Positions 43,439-52,572 of a DNA stretch of 64,000 nucleotides are shown in pieces. A model generated the notes under the pieces. That model saw nothing but the letters and a program-made list of their open reading frames with translations, did not search any database and was not told where the DNA came from. The translations under genes were made by a program, and so were the position numbers. Source of the stretch: Bosea sp. (in: a-proteobacteria) (GTDB taxonomy: Bacteria > Pseudomonadota > Alphaproteobacteria > Rhizobiales > Beijerinckiaceae); assembly GCA_023910605.1 (NCBI GenBank), contig JAAVVV010000001.1, positions 1,726,698 through 1,790,697 on the forward strand. The letters run 5' to 3'. Every line of letters starts with the position of its first letter. Within the stretch, counting starts at the first letter, position 1.

Positions 43439-44130
43439 CGTCATTCATACACCGCCGTCATTCATACACCGCCGTCATTGCGAGCGCAGCGAAGCAATCC
43501 AGCCTTTGTGCGCCGCAATGCTGACGATCCGGGCGAACCGCAGCGCTGGATTGCTTCGCTACGCTCGCAATGACGGCGTGGAGCGAACCGCAGCGCTGGA
43601 TTGCTTCGCTGCGCTCGCAATGACGGCGTGGGGCGAACCGCAGCGTTGGGCTGTGCCGCTGCGTGAGGAGGAGCCATGCGCTGTTTTCATTCACCGTGCC
43701 GGAGGCGCAACGCATTGGCAGCCATACCGACAGCGCGTCATTCATGCACCGCCGTCATTCATACACCGCCGTCATTGCGAGCGCAGCGAAGCAATCCAGC
43801 CTTTGTGCGCCGCGATGCTGACGATCCGGGTGAACCGCAGCGCTGGATTGCTTCGCTGTGCTCGCAATGACGGCGTGGGGTGATGCAAGAGCGCTGGATT
43901 GCTTCGCTGCGCTCGCAATGACGGCGTGGGGTGATGCAAGGGCGCTGGATTGCTTCGCTGCGCTCGCAATGACGGCGTGGGGTGATGCAAGAGCGCTGGA
44001 TTGCTTCGCTGCGCTCGCAATGACGGCGTGGGGTGATGCAAAAGCGCCGGCGTGCCGCTGCGCTCGCAATGACGGCGTGGGGCGAACCGCAGCGCCGGCG
44101 TGACGCTGTGCTCGCAATGACGGCGTGGAG
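43439..44130. repeat. Palindromic repeats and a 51-bp tandem array, right of IS66 element
   Basis: The target duplication is followed by direct arms near 43473 and 43770, inverse arms at 43546 and 43596, and another copy of the larger direct repeat near 43663. From 43840 the inverse arm plus GGCGTGGGGTGATGCAAGAGC repeats at a period of 51 bases (43840, 43891, 43942, 43993, 44044), decaying at the end. No credible gene is present before the terminator of the outer membrane protein gene. Confidence 0.92.
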
Positions 44131-44140
44131 CGATGCAAAC

Positions 44141-44166
44141 AAAAACCGCCGGGCTGTGCCGGCGGT
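44141..44166 (-). terminator. Terminator of the outer membrane protein gene
   Basis: On the minus strand ACCGCCGG, a 6-base loop and CCGGCGGT followed by TTTTTG, 29 bases after the stop codon at 44196. Confidence 0.85.
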
Positions 44167-44195
44167 CTCGGAGTGCTCGCGATGCGTGGCAGAAA

Positions 44196-45050
44196 TCAGA
44201 ACTTCACGCCGGCGCCGACACGGGCCTGGTTGACGTCGATCACGACGCCGCCCTGGGCGGCCACGCGGGTGAAGAGATACTCGCCCCTGACGATCAGCCC
44301 GCCAAACATGGCTTCTACGCCTGCGCCAGCCGAGAAGCCCATCATGAATGCATTCTTGCGTGTTTCGCTACGACGGGGCGTGTTGATGGTGAAGGACGGC
44401 AGGTCAGGCGCTTGCGTCGGATCGGCATCAACTCCGGAAAGAGTAACTGTTGCCTTATTGGTGACCCTGCCAAAACCCATTGCAAGGCCCCCTGTAAGAT
44501 AGGGCATGACGTTGCCCATGGCGTAGCCTGTGCGCAGGCGCAACGTCACCAGATCATCCAATCGTGCCATCGTGGTGCCATCCAAGTTAACGGTTTCCCT
44601 ATAGCCGGTGCTTGTGGTGTAGGTCCGGTTGCTCAGATCGGAGCGCATGTCGCCCTGGTTCATGCGCATATAGTCGGCCTCGAAGCCCAGCACGGCTTCA
44701 CCAAACTGCATATTGTAACCGAGGAAACCACCAAAAGTCGTACCGCGGCCACTAAACTGACTGGGTTGCAAGGCGCGCGACGCCTGAAACTCGTTCTCCA
44801 CCGCCGTGCCGCGCAGTGCGATCTGCCGTGCCAGATCGGCAGCGCCGGTCCTTGGATTGAAGTTGACGGAAGAGAATCCCGCCAATCCGCCCAGATAGAA
44901 CCCCTCCCAAGGCGAAGCGTCTTCCTGGATCATCGGCGCCGGCGGCAGCGACGGCGAGGATGTGCCGCGCAGGATGGGGTAATCGGCGGCGAATGCGGGC
45001 AAGACACCTGCGAAGGCGAAAGCTGCCACGGCTGAGAGATGAAGACGCAT
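44196..45050 (-). CDS. Omp25/31-type outer membrane beta-barrel protein
   Basis: 284 residues from ATG 45050, with GGAG eight bases upstream. A signal peptide (HLSAVAAFAFAGVLPAFAAD) is followed by DASPWEGFYLGGLAGFSSVN, the typical first strand of alphaproteobacterial Omp25/31-family barrels. Alternating strands (TTFGGFLGYNMQFGEAVLGF; LRLRTGYAMGNVMPYLTGGL) lead to a terminal Phe (ARVGAGVKF), the outer membrane targeting signature. It is likely an 8-stranded porin-like or structural protein. It lies next to the repeat array and ends in a strong terminator. Confidence 0.92.
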   Translation of the reverse strand: MRLHLSAVAAFAFAGVLPAFAADYPILRGTSSPSLPPAPMIQEDASPWEGFYLGGLAGFSSVNFNPRTGAADLARQIALRGTAVENEFQASRALQPSQFSGRGTTFGGFLGYNMQFGEAVLGFEADYMRMNQGDMRSDLSNRTYTTSTGYRETVNLDGTTMARLDDLVTLRLRTGYAMGNVMPYLTGGLAMGFGRVTNKATVTLSGVDADPTQAPDLPSFTINTPRRSETRKNAFMMGFSAGAGVEAMFGGLIVRGEYLFTRVAAQGGVVIDVNQARVGAGVKF

Positions 45051-45249
45051 CAAGGTTGCTCCGGACAAATCAGCTGGTTCCGACGATGGAGCAGTTATCT
45101 CTTGGTAACCCTAATGCCCGGTAAACGTAATCCTAAGAAAAGGTTAAGTGTGGCCCTTATTGCCTCATTCCAGCCATGATGCCGAAATCAGGAGCCGTCA
45201 TGCAGGCGGCCCCGTTGCCCGTTGTGGGCCGGGGCGCTAAATCGTTTTC

Positions 45250-46983
45250 ATGACCAGCCGCCTGCGCATTGCTCTCGCCCAGCTTGATCCAACCGTCGGC
45301 GATCCGGTCGGCAACGCCGCCAAAGCCAGCGCCGCGCGCGCCGGGGCGGCCGCGCAGGGCGCTGCGCTCGTGATGTTTCCGGAGCTGTTCCTGTCGGCCT
45401 ATCCGCCGGAGGATCTTGTCCTGAAGCCGGCCTTCCAGGATGCGTGCCGCCGTGCCTGCGATGAACTCGCCGCCCTCACCGCCGATGGCGGGCCGGGCCT
45501 GCTGGTTGGCCTGCCCTGGGTCGAGGGCGGCAAGCTCTACAACGCCTATGCGCTGCTCGATGCGGGCCGCGTCCAATCGGTGCGCTTCAAGGTCGACCTG
45601 CCGAATTACGGCGTGTTCGACGAGAAGCGCGTCTTCGAGCCCGGCCCGCTGCCCGGCCCCGTCACCTTCCGCGGCGTGCGGCTGGGGCTTCCCATCTGCG
45701 AGGACATCTGGGGTGTCGATGTCGTCGAATGCCTGGCCGAGACAGGCGCGGAGATCCTGCTCTCGCCCAATGGCTCGCCCTATCGCCGGGGCGTGATCGA
45801 CGAGCGCATGGGCGTGGCTGTTCCCCGCGTGGTCGAGAGCGGGCTGCCGCTGGTCTATCTCAACCAGGTCGGCGGGCAGGATGAACTGGTCTTCGACGGC
45901 GCCTCCTTCGTGCTGAACGCCGACGCCTCCCTGGCCGCTCAGCTTCCGGCCTTTGGCGAAACCGTCGCACTCGTCGATTTCGCGCGCGAGGGCGGCGTCT
46001 GGCGCTGCGTGTCGGCGCCGCTCGCGCTCATCGAGGAGACGGACGAGGCTGACTATGCGGCCTGCGTGCTCGGCCTGCGCGGCTATGTCGAGAAGAACGG
46101 CTTCCGCAGCGTGGTGCTTGGGCTCTCCGGCGGCATCGACAGCGCCATCTGCGCCGCGATGGCGGTGGATGCGCTGGGCGCCGATCGTGTCCGCTGCCTG
46201 ATGATGCCCTATCGCTACACATCTCAGGACAGTCTGAATGACGCTTTCGAATGTGCCCGCGCGCTCGGGGTCAGCTACGAGATTGTCCCCATCGCGCCGA
46301 TCGTTGCGGGGTTCGAGGCCGCGCTCGCGCCGCTCTTCGCGGGCCGTCCCGCCGACATCACCGAGGAGAACCTGCAAAGCCGGGCCCGCGGCACGGTGCT
46401 GATGTCCGTCTCGAACAAGTTCGGGCCGATGGTCATCACCACCGGCAACAAGTCCGAGATGTCGGTGGGCTACTGCACGCTCTATGGCGACATGAATGGC
46501 GGCTTCAACCCCATCAAGGATCTCTACAAGATGGAGGTCTACCGCCTGAGCGCGCTGCGCAACCGCTGGAAGCCGCGAGGCGCGCTGGGTCCCGACGGCG
46601 TCGTCATCCCGACCGGCATCCTCAGCAAGGCGCCGACCGCCGAACTGCGCGAGAACCAGACCGATCAGGATTCGCTGCCGCCCTATGCCGCGCTCGACGA
46701 CATGCTCGCCTGCCTCGTCGAGCACGAGATGCGGCTGAGCGACATCGTGGCGCGCGGCCATGATCTCGCAACCGTCAGGAAGGTGGAGCGCCTGCTTTTC
46801 CTGGCGGAGTACAAGCGCCGCCAGTCAGCCCCCGGCGTGAAGGTGACGAAGCGATCTTTCGGGCGCGACCGGCGTTACCCCATTGTCAATCGCTTTCGCG
46901 ATCCGGGCGAGCCGCCCTATGCGCCGGCGGCCGGCAACCCCACCCCGCAAGGGGCATCCCGCCTCGACGTCGTCGACTTCTGA
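45250..46983 (+). CDS. nadE: Glutamine-dependent NAD+ synthetase
   Basis: 577 residues in two domains. The N-terminal glutaminase (nitrilase-like) triad is MFPELFLSAY (Glu), FKVDLPNYGVFDEKR (Lys) and LPICEDIWGVD (Cys). The C-terminal synthetase has the PP-loop VLGLSGGIDSAICAAMAV, then MMPYRYTSQDSLNDA and TGNKSEMSVGYCTLYGDMNG. It makes NAD+ from nicotinate adenine dinucleotide, using glutamine-derived ammonia. The DUF808 gene 24 bases downstream may be co-transcribed. Confidence 0.96.
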   Translation: MTSRLRIALAQLDPTVGDPVGNAAKASAARAGAAAQGAALVMFPELFLSAYPPEDLVLKPAFQDACRRACDELAALTADGGPGLLVGLPWVEGGKLYNAYALLDAGRVQSVRFKVDLPNYGVFDEKRVFEPGPLPGPVTFRGVRLGLPICEDIWGVDVVECLAETGAEILLSPNGSPYRRGVIDERMGVAVPRVVESGLPLVYLNQVGGQDELVFDGASFVLNADASLAAQLPAFGETVALVDFAREGGVWRCVSAPLALIEETDEADYAACVLGLRGYVEKNGFRSVVLGLSGGIDSAICAAMAVDALGADRVRCLMMPYRYTSQDSLNDAFECARALGVSYEIVPIAPIVAGFEAALAPLFAGRPADITEENLQSRARGTVLMSVSNKFGPMVITTGNKSEMSVGYCTLYGDMNGGFNPIKDLYKMEVYRLSALRNRWKPRGALGPDGVVIPTGILSKAPTAELRENQTDQDSLPPYAALDDMLACLVEHEMRLSDIVARGHDLATVRKVERLLFLAEYKRRQSAPGVKVTKRSFGRDRRYPIVNRFRDPGEPPYAPAAGNPTPQGASRLDVVDF

Positions 46984-47007
46984 TGCCCTTGCCCGAGGTG
47001 ACGCCTG

Positions 47008-47958
47008 ATGAGCGGCGGATTGATAGCACTGCTGGATGATGTCGCGGCGATCGCCAAGGTCGCCGCCGCCTCCCTCGACGATGTGGCCGCCCAGGCGACC
47101 AAGGCCGGCGCCAAGGCTGCCGGCATCGTCATCGACGACACGGCCGTCACGCCCCGCTATGTCGTCGGCTTCGCGGCCGATCGCGAGCTTCCCATCATCG
47201 GCAAGATCGCCATGGGCTCGTTGAAGAACAAGCTGCTGGTCCTGCTGCCGGGCGCGCTGGCGCTGGCCTTCTTCGCGCCCTGGGCGATCACGCCCCTGCT
47301 GATGGCGGGAGGGCTGTTCCTGTGCTTCGAGGGCTATGAAAAAGTGCATGAAATGGTCGCAGGCCATGAGGCTCCGGCCGAGGCGGCCATGGCTGGCATC
47401 GTCGCTGCCGACGGGCGCAGCCTCGAGGACGCCAGGGTGGCGGGCGCGATCCGCACCGACCTCATCCTTTCGGCCGAGATCATGGCCATCACGCTCGCGT
47501 CGATTCCCCAGCAGAGCGTCTGGATGCAGGCCTTCGTGCTTGCGGCTGTCGGCATCGGCGTCACCTTGCTGGTCTATGGTGCGGTGGCGCTGATCGTGAA
47601 GGGCGATGACCTCGGCGTTTTCATGGCGCGCGGCCACCTGGCCGCCACGCGCGCCATCGGTCGGGGCATGGTCAAGGCCATGCCGCCCTTCCTCAGGCTG
47701 CTCAGCCTCATCGGCACGGCGGCCATGCTCTGGGTCGGCGGCGGCATCGTCGTCCATGGCCTTGCGCAGCTTGGCTGGGCCGGCGTCGAGCATGCGCTTG
47801 AGGGAGCGGGCGCGAGCGCCTCGGCCCTGGTGGGCGGCGCGCGGGGCTTCACCGCCTGGCTCGTCGCGGCGACCGGCTCCGGCATCCTCGGCCTTGCCCT
47901 TGGGGCGCTGGTGGCGGGCGCCTTTTCCCTCGTCCGGCCGGGCGCGAAGGCGCACTGA
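47008..47958 (+). CDS. DUF808 (YedI-like) inner membrane protein
   Basis: 316 residues. The N-terminus (SGGLIALLDDVAAIAKVAAA; VAAQATKAGAKAAGIVIDDT) and the segment PIIGKIAMGSLKNKLLVLLP match DUF808. About six membrane helices follow, with GGLFLCFEGYEKVHEMVAG between the first and second. The function is unknown. It is directly downstream of nadE. Confidence 0.92.
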   Translation: MSGGLIALLDDVAAIAKVAAASLDDVAAQATKAGAKAAGIVIDDTAVTPRYVVGFAADRELPIIGKIAMGSLKNKLLVLLPGALALAFFAPWAITPLLMAGGLFLCFEGYEKVHEMVAGHEAPAEAAMAGIVAADGRSLEDARVAGAIRTDLILSAEIMAITLASIPQQSVWMQAFVLAAVGIGVTLLVYGAVALIVKGDDLGVFMARGHLAATRAIGRGMVKAMPPFLRLLSLIGTAAMLWVGGGIVVHGLAQLGWAGVEHALEGAGASASALVGGARGFTAWLVAATGSGILGLALGALVAGAFSLVRPGAKAH

Positions 47959-48043
47959 GCGCTGCGCAGGGCCTGACGATTCCGGAGCCGGCCGCCGCTG
48001 AAGAGCCGTTGCACCTTGGGCGCGGCTTCGCCATAAGCGCGGC

Positions 48044-49387
48044 ATGATCCCAGCCCCCATCGTTCGCTTCGCACCCTCGCCGACCGGCCGCCTGCATATC
48101 GGCAATGCCCGGCCAGCGCTGTTCAACTGGCTTTTCGCGCTGCGTCACGGCGGGCGCTTCATCCTGCGCTTCGATGACACCGACAAGGAGCGCTCGACCG
48201 CCGCCTTCGCCGAAGCCATCGCTGCGGATCTGGCCTGGCTCGGCATCTCCCCGCACGAGGTCCATGCACAGTCGGATCGCTTCGCCCTTTACGGCGCGGC
48301 CGCCGACCGCCTGCGCGCGATGGGCCGGCTCTATCCGTGCTACGAGACGCCCGACGAGCTCGACCGCCGCCGCAAGCGCCAGCTCGCCCGCGGCCTTCCG
48401 CCCATCTACGACCGCGCCGCCCTCAAGCTCACCGATGCGGACCGCGCCGCGCTGGAGGCTGAGGGAAGGCGTCCCCATTGGCGATTCCGCCTCGATGCGG
48501 CCGCCGTGGGCTGGACGGATCTGGTGCGAGGTGAAGCGCAAGTCGACTGCGCCTCGCTCTCCGATCCGGTGCTGATCCGGGCCGACGGCACCTATCTCTA
48601 CACGTTGCCCTCCGTGGTGGACGACATCGACATGGCCATCACCCATGTGATCCGCGGCGAGGATCATGTCACCAACACTGCCGTCCAGATCCAGATCATC
48701 GAGGCGCTCGGCGCAGTTCCGCCGGTGTTCGCCCACCATAACCTGCTCACCACCGCGAGCGGGGAAGGGCTGTCCAAACGTCTTGGCCATCTATCGCTCG
48801 GGATGCTGCGCGAGAGCGGCATGGAGCCTCTGGCCGTCGCTGCGCTCGCCGTGCTGGTGGGCTCGGCGGAGGCGGTGCGCCCCGTATCGAGCCTCGGCGA
48901 ACTCGCCGCGATCGTCGATCTCGCCCATGTCGGACGCGCGCCGGCCCGTTTCGACGAGGCCGAGCTTGAGCAGCTCAACGCACGCCTGCTGCACCAGATG
49001 CCCGCCGAAGAGGCCGCGCCGCGCCTGCACGCGCTCGGAATCGCGGGCGGGGAGGAATTCTGGCTGGCTGTGCGCGGCAACCTTCACCGCTTCGCCGACG
49101 CCGCTGACTGGTGGCGCGTCGTCGCCGGACCGATCAACCCGGTGATCGGGGACGAGGCCTTCGCGCGCAAGGCGCTGGAAGCCTTGCCGCCCGGCCCGCT
49201 GGAAGCTGTGGACTGGAAGCCGTGGACCGAGGCGATCAAGATCGCGACGGGCGCCAAGGGCAGGGCGCTGTTCATGCCGCTCAGGCTGGCGCTGACCGGC
49301 CGCGAGCACGGGCCGGAACTGGCGCCGCTTCTCCCGCTGATGGGCCGCGAACGAATCGAGCGCCGCCTCAAGGGCGAGATCTGCTGA
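48044..49387 (+). CDS. gltX: Glutamyl-tRNA synthetase (class I)
   Basis: 447 residues, slightly short for GluRS. HIGH-type motif [20 protein letters not shown], the [10 protein letters not shown] segment, and a KMSKS-equivalent [23 protein letters not shown] and the C-terminal helix bundle indicate a full-length enzyme. It charges tRNA-Glu, and may misacylate tRNA-Gln if the genome uses the transamidation route. Many alphaproteobacteria have two GltX; this could be either. Start ATG 48044 is supported by position of the first strand. Confidence 0.93.
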   Translation: MIPAPIVRFAPSPTGRLHIGNARPALFNWLFALRHGGRFILRFDDTDKERSTAAFAEAIAADLAWLGISPHEVHAQSDRFALYGAAADRLRAMGRLYPCYETPDELDRRRKRQLARGLPPIYDRAALKLTDADRAALEAEGRRPHWRFRLDAAAVGWTDLVRGEAQVDCASLSDPVLIRADGTYLYTLPSVVDDIDMAITHVIRGEDHVTNTAVQIQIIEALGAVPPVFAHHNLLTTASGEGLSKRLGHLSLGMLRESGMEPLAVAALAVLVGSAEAVRPVSSLGELAAIVDLAHVGRAPARFDEAELEQLNARLLHQMPAEEAAPRLHALGIAGGEEFWLAVRGNLHRFADAADWWRVVAGPINPVIGDEAFARKALEALPPGPLEAVDWKPWTEAIKIATGAKGRALFMPLRLALTGREHGPELAPLLPLMGRERIERRLKGEIC

Positions 49388-49444
49388 ACGGGGGCTTGCC
49401 CGCAGCCATCCGCACGGTCAGCTGCGTGGCTGCGCAGGCGCCCG

Positions 49445-50668
49445 TTACTGAATGACCGGCGAAAGGGCCGGCGCCACGATCCGCACCGTGCGGCGTTCGC
49501 CTGCCGAATTGGTCACCTCGCGCCGTTCGCCCTGACCGGCGGCGACGGTGCCGGTTCCAAGGTTCCTCGGGCCGATGCCGGATGACTCGGTGCCGGCGGT
49601 GGGCGCGCTGCGGCCGGCTTCATCCAGCGCGCGGGCGGCTGCGGCGTCGGCCGCCTGTTCGGCTTGCGGCGCCACCGGGGCGGTCGCCTGCTGCTCGCGC
49701 TGGCGGGCGGTTTGCGCCCGGGCCTGCGCCGAGGGGGTCAGGCGCGCGCGGGACATCTCCCTGGCGCGCTGCTCGGTCACGAACACATCGCCGCGGCGGC
49801 GCTCCAGCATGTCCTCGGCCTCTGCCAGCGCCTGGGCCCAGCTCTGGCCCTGCTTGCGGCAGCCGCAGGATGGATCGAACTGACGCAGGTAGCGCCCGGC
49901 ATTGGGCAGGCTCGAATAGCTCGAACCCGTGCGGCTGCTGGCATTCTCGATGTTGCCGTCGGCGCTCATGAAGAACACCTCGGTCCTTGCCGCCGGGCAA
50001 AGGGCGCGGCACATGTCGCTCTGGCTTTCGCGTCCGCCGGGGCTGTTGGCGAGGGGGAAGAAGTAGCCGTCGCAGGTGCGCACGCAGACAGGACGGCCCG
50101 AGCCCCAGCTCGGAATCCTGGCTTCCTCGTCCAGCAGGATGCCATCTGTCAGCGGCGCGCCATAAGGCGGCGGGGGCGAGCGATCCGGCGCGCCGAACAG
50201 GGCCTCGAACAGACTGCGTGGCGGCTGTGGCTGTGGCTGTGGCTGCGGCGCGATGGGCTGGGTGCGGTAGATGCCAGGCCGGCAATTATCCTCGATGGCC
50301 GCAATCAGCGCGCGGCGGCGATTCTCGCTGCCGCCGCCCGCTGCTTCAAGGGCCCCGAGCTGGGCACGAAGCTGGCCGATCTGGCCGCGAAGCGCGAAGC
50401 ACTGTGGCGGCGGTTGCTGGAACACCCAGGAGCCGCCGCATTGAAGCGAACTGTAGACCTGCTGCGCCCGGGCCAGCTCAGCGCCAACCCTCTGCGCGTT
50501 CTGCGCCGCTCGCGGATTGCCGCTGCCCGAGCGCTCCAGGCGCGCAAGTTCTCCGCGCCACCCATCGCATTGCGGCGCCTGCGCCTGGGCAATCTCGTTC
50601 GCGCCGGAGAGCGTGACCAGCAGGATTGCCAGCCGAAGAAAAGCCGGCCGGCCAGGACGTGCAACCAT
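49445..50668 (-). CDS. Exported DUF2865 family protein
   Basis: 407 residues from ATG 50668 (GCGGAGCATC upstream). A signal peptide (LRLAILLVTLSGANEIAQAQ) is followed by a helical part (LERSGSGNPRAAQNAQRVGA) and a PQPQPQP linker. The DUF2865 core is rich in Cys: PVCVRTCDGYFFPLANSPGG, DMCRALCPAARTEVFFM and FDPSCGCRKQGQSWAQAL. The C-terminal third is Ala/Gln-rich. DUF2865 is restricted to alphaproteobacteria and its role is unknown. It converges on gltX. Confidence 0.9.
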   Translation of the reverse strand: MVARPGRPAFLRLAILLVTLSGANEIAQAQAPQCDGWRGELARLERSGSGNPRAAQNAQRVGAELARAQQVYSSLQCGGSWVFQQPPPQCFALRGQIGQLRAQLGALEAAGGGSENRRRALIAAIEDNCRPGIYRTQPIAPQPQPQPQPPRSLFEALFGAPDRSPPPPYGAPLTDGILLDEEARIPSWGSGRPVCVRTCDGYFFPLANSPGGRESQSDMCRALCPAARTEVFFMSADGNIENASSRTGSSYSSLPNAGRYLRQFDPSCGCRKQGQSWAQALAEAEDMLERRRGDVFVTEQRAREMSRARLTPSAQARAQTARQREQQATAPVAPQAEQAADAAAARALDEAGRSAPTAGTESSGIGPRNLGTGTVAAGQGERREVTNSAGERRTVRIVAPALSPVIQ

Positions 50669-50779
50669 GATGCTCCGCTTCCAGAAAACTCAGCCAGGCT
50701 TCGAAGCCTGATCTGCGGGGCCAGAGATAACAGATGATGATCGAGACGGAAGTATGTTGCGGCCCCGGCCGGAAAAAAA

Positions 50780-51289
50780 TTAGTCGTCGGGGGCGGTGAA
50801 ACCCGCGGACAGCACGCGGACCCGTTCTGTGAGGGTGGAAAGCACCCGCTCGAAGGCCTGCATCTCGGCAGCCGGTATGTCGTCGCTGAGGCGCTTTTCG
50901 AACGCCAGCGCCATCGGCGCCACCTGGTCGTAGATGCGCCGGCCGGGGGCGCTGAGCGACAGGAAGGCTTCGCGCCGATCGTCGCGGTTGGGCGTGCGCT
51001 CGATCAGCCCGCGCTCCACAAGCTCGCTCACCGCGCGCGACACCTTGGTTTTGTGCATGTGGGAGAGCTCTCCCACATCGCGTGCCGTCAGCCTGTCGAA
51101 CTGGCCCAGCATGGCCATCACCCGCCATTCCGGGATGCCGATGCCGAAATGGCGGCTGTAGATGCGGGCCAGCGCCCGGCTGGCCAGCGTCGCGGCCACC
51201 ACGAGCCGATAGGGCAGGAAGCGTTCGAGCTTCAGCCTGTCTCCCGCAGCATCAAGCGGCGGCAGCCCGTCCTGATCGGTGCCGGACAT
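50780..51289 (-). CDS. MarR-family regulator
   Basis: 169 residues. A winged helix is visible: GIGIPEWRVMAMLGQFDRL, ARDVGELSHMHKTKVSRAVS (recognition helix) and LIERTPNRDDRREAFLSLSA (wing). The C-terminal helix would form the dimer interface. It lies 23 bases after the TRAP binding protein gene on the same strand, so it probably controls that operon or responds to its ligand. Confidence 0.93.
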   Translation of the reverse strand: MSGTDQDGLPPLDAAGDRLKLERFLPYRLVVAATLASRALARIYSRHFGIGIPEWRVMAMLGQFDRLTARDVGELSHMHKTKVSRAVSELVERGLIERTPNRDDRREAFLSLSAPGRRIYDQVAPMALAFEKRLSDDIPAAEMQAFERVLSTLTERVRVLSAGFTAPDD

Positions 51290-51312
51290 CGCGGCGCCCC
51301 GCGCGCGACGCC

Positions 51313-52401
51313 TCAGGTCCTGCCGCGCGTGCGCGCCATGAACGCATCATAGGACAACTCGCCTACCTGCCACCACAGCAGCGTCTCGGCGCGGAAGGCT
51401 GTCATCGAATCGAGCGCGCGCTTGAAGCTCTCGTTCCGGCCGGCAAGATCGGCGTAGTAATCATTCGCGGCCTTGAGCGCAGCCTCCATGATCGGCTGCG
51501 GGAAGGCGCGCAGTTCCGTGCCGGCCGCCACGAGGCGGCGCAGCGCGGGCGGGTTCACCGCGTCATACTTGGCCAGCATCCAGTTGTTCGCCGCCTCGCA
51601 GGCCTGGGTCAGGATGGCCTGGTAATGCTTGGGCAGCTTGTTCCACTCGGCCTGGTTGATCACGAGGTGGAGCATGGCGCCGCCCTCCCACCAGCCGGGA
51701 TAGTAGTAGTATTTGGCGACGCGGCTCAGCCCCAGCTTTTCGTCGTCATAGGGGCCAACGAACTCGGCTGCGTCGATCGTGCCGCGTTCGAGCGCCGGAT
51801 AGACATCCCCCGCCGCGATTTGCTGCGGCACCACGCCGAGCCGCGCCAGCACCTGCCCGCCCATGCCGCCGATGCGGAACTTGAGGCCGCTGAGGTCTGC
51901 CGGCGTGTTGAGTTCCTTGCGGAAGAAGCCGCCCATCTGGCAGCCGGAGTTGCCAGCCGGTATGGAGTAGGCGTTGAACCTGGCGAGGCTTTCGTTGATC
52001 AGTTTCTCGCCGCCGCCGAAATGCCACCACGAATGCTGCTGCCGCGCATTGAGCCCGAACGGCACGCCCGTGCCGAAGCCCAGCACCGGGTCCTTGCCGA
52101 CATAGAAGTAGGTGGGCGTGTGCGCGCATTCCACCGAGCCGTTTGACACCGCGTCGAGCGCCTGGAGCCCGGGCACGATCTCGCCTGCCGAGAAGGTCTG
52201 GATCTGGAAGCGGCCATCGGTGGCGTCAGCCATGTATCTGGCGAGCGTCTGCGCCGTGCCGAAGATGGTGTCGAGCGAGCGCGGAAAGCTCGAGGTGAGG
52301 CGCCATTTCACCTCCGGCATCGACTGCGCGATGGCAGGCGCGGCGATCGTGGCTGCTGCCGCGGCGATGGAGCCCGTCTTCAGGAAATCTCGGCGCTTCA
52401 T
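51313..52401 (-). CDS. TRAP-type substrate-binding protein (DctP family), Tat-exported
   Basis: 362 residues. MKRRDFLKTGS is a twin-arginine signal, followed by an Ala-rich region and AQSMPEVKWRLTSSFPRSLD. The DctP fold is seen in VVPQQIAAGDVYPALERGTI, GTIDAAEFVGPYDD and YYYYPGWWEGGAMLHLVIN, which resembles the TakP/2-oxoacid and lactate-binding group. No DctQ or DctM membrane subunits are adjacent, so it may work with a transporter elsewhere. The MarR gene follows 23 bases downstream. Confidence 0.93.
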   Translation of the reverse strand: MKRRDFLKTGSIAAAAATIAAPAIAQSMPEVKWRLTSSFPRSLDTIFGTAQTLARYMADATDGRFQIQTFSAGEIVPGLQALDAVSNGSVECAHTPTYFYVGKDPVLGFGTGVPFGLNARQQHSWWHFGGGEKLINESLARFNAYSIPAGNSGCQMGGFFRKELNTPADLSGLKFRIGGMGGQVLARLGVVPQQIAAGDVYPALERGTIDAAEFVGPYDDEKLGLSRVAKYYYYPGWWEGGAMLHLVINQAEWNKLPKHYQAILTQACEAANNWMLAKYDAVNPPALRRLVAAGTELRAFPQPIMEAALKAANDYYADLAGRNESFKRALDSMTAFRAETLLWWQVGELSYDAFMARTRGRT

Positions 52402-52572
52402 GGTGTCCTCCCCGGTGCCGTTTGCGTCGTTCTTGAATGCACCTTATCGATGCTTTCGAACATGGTGAAGCCCGGTTCGACGCGGCGGCCTCTCCTCGCG
52501 CAGCCAGCGGCCTCTTCAAAAAGCGTGACCGCGGCACCATCTGGGAAGCGGATCGTCAGAGGATGCCCGACC

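Noticed and set aside
43840-44130. CRISPR-like periodic array
   Set aside because: The whole 51-bp unit is repeated, including the parts that would be spacers; there are no unique spacers and no cas genes.
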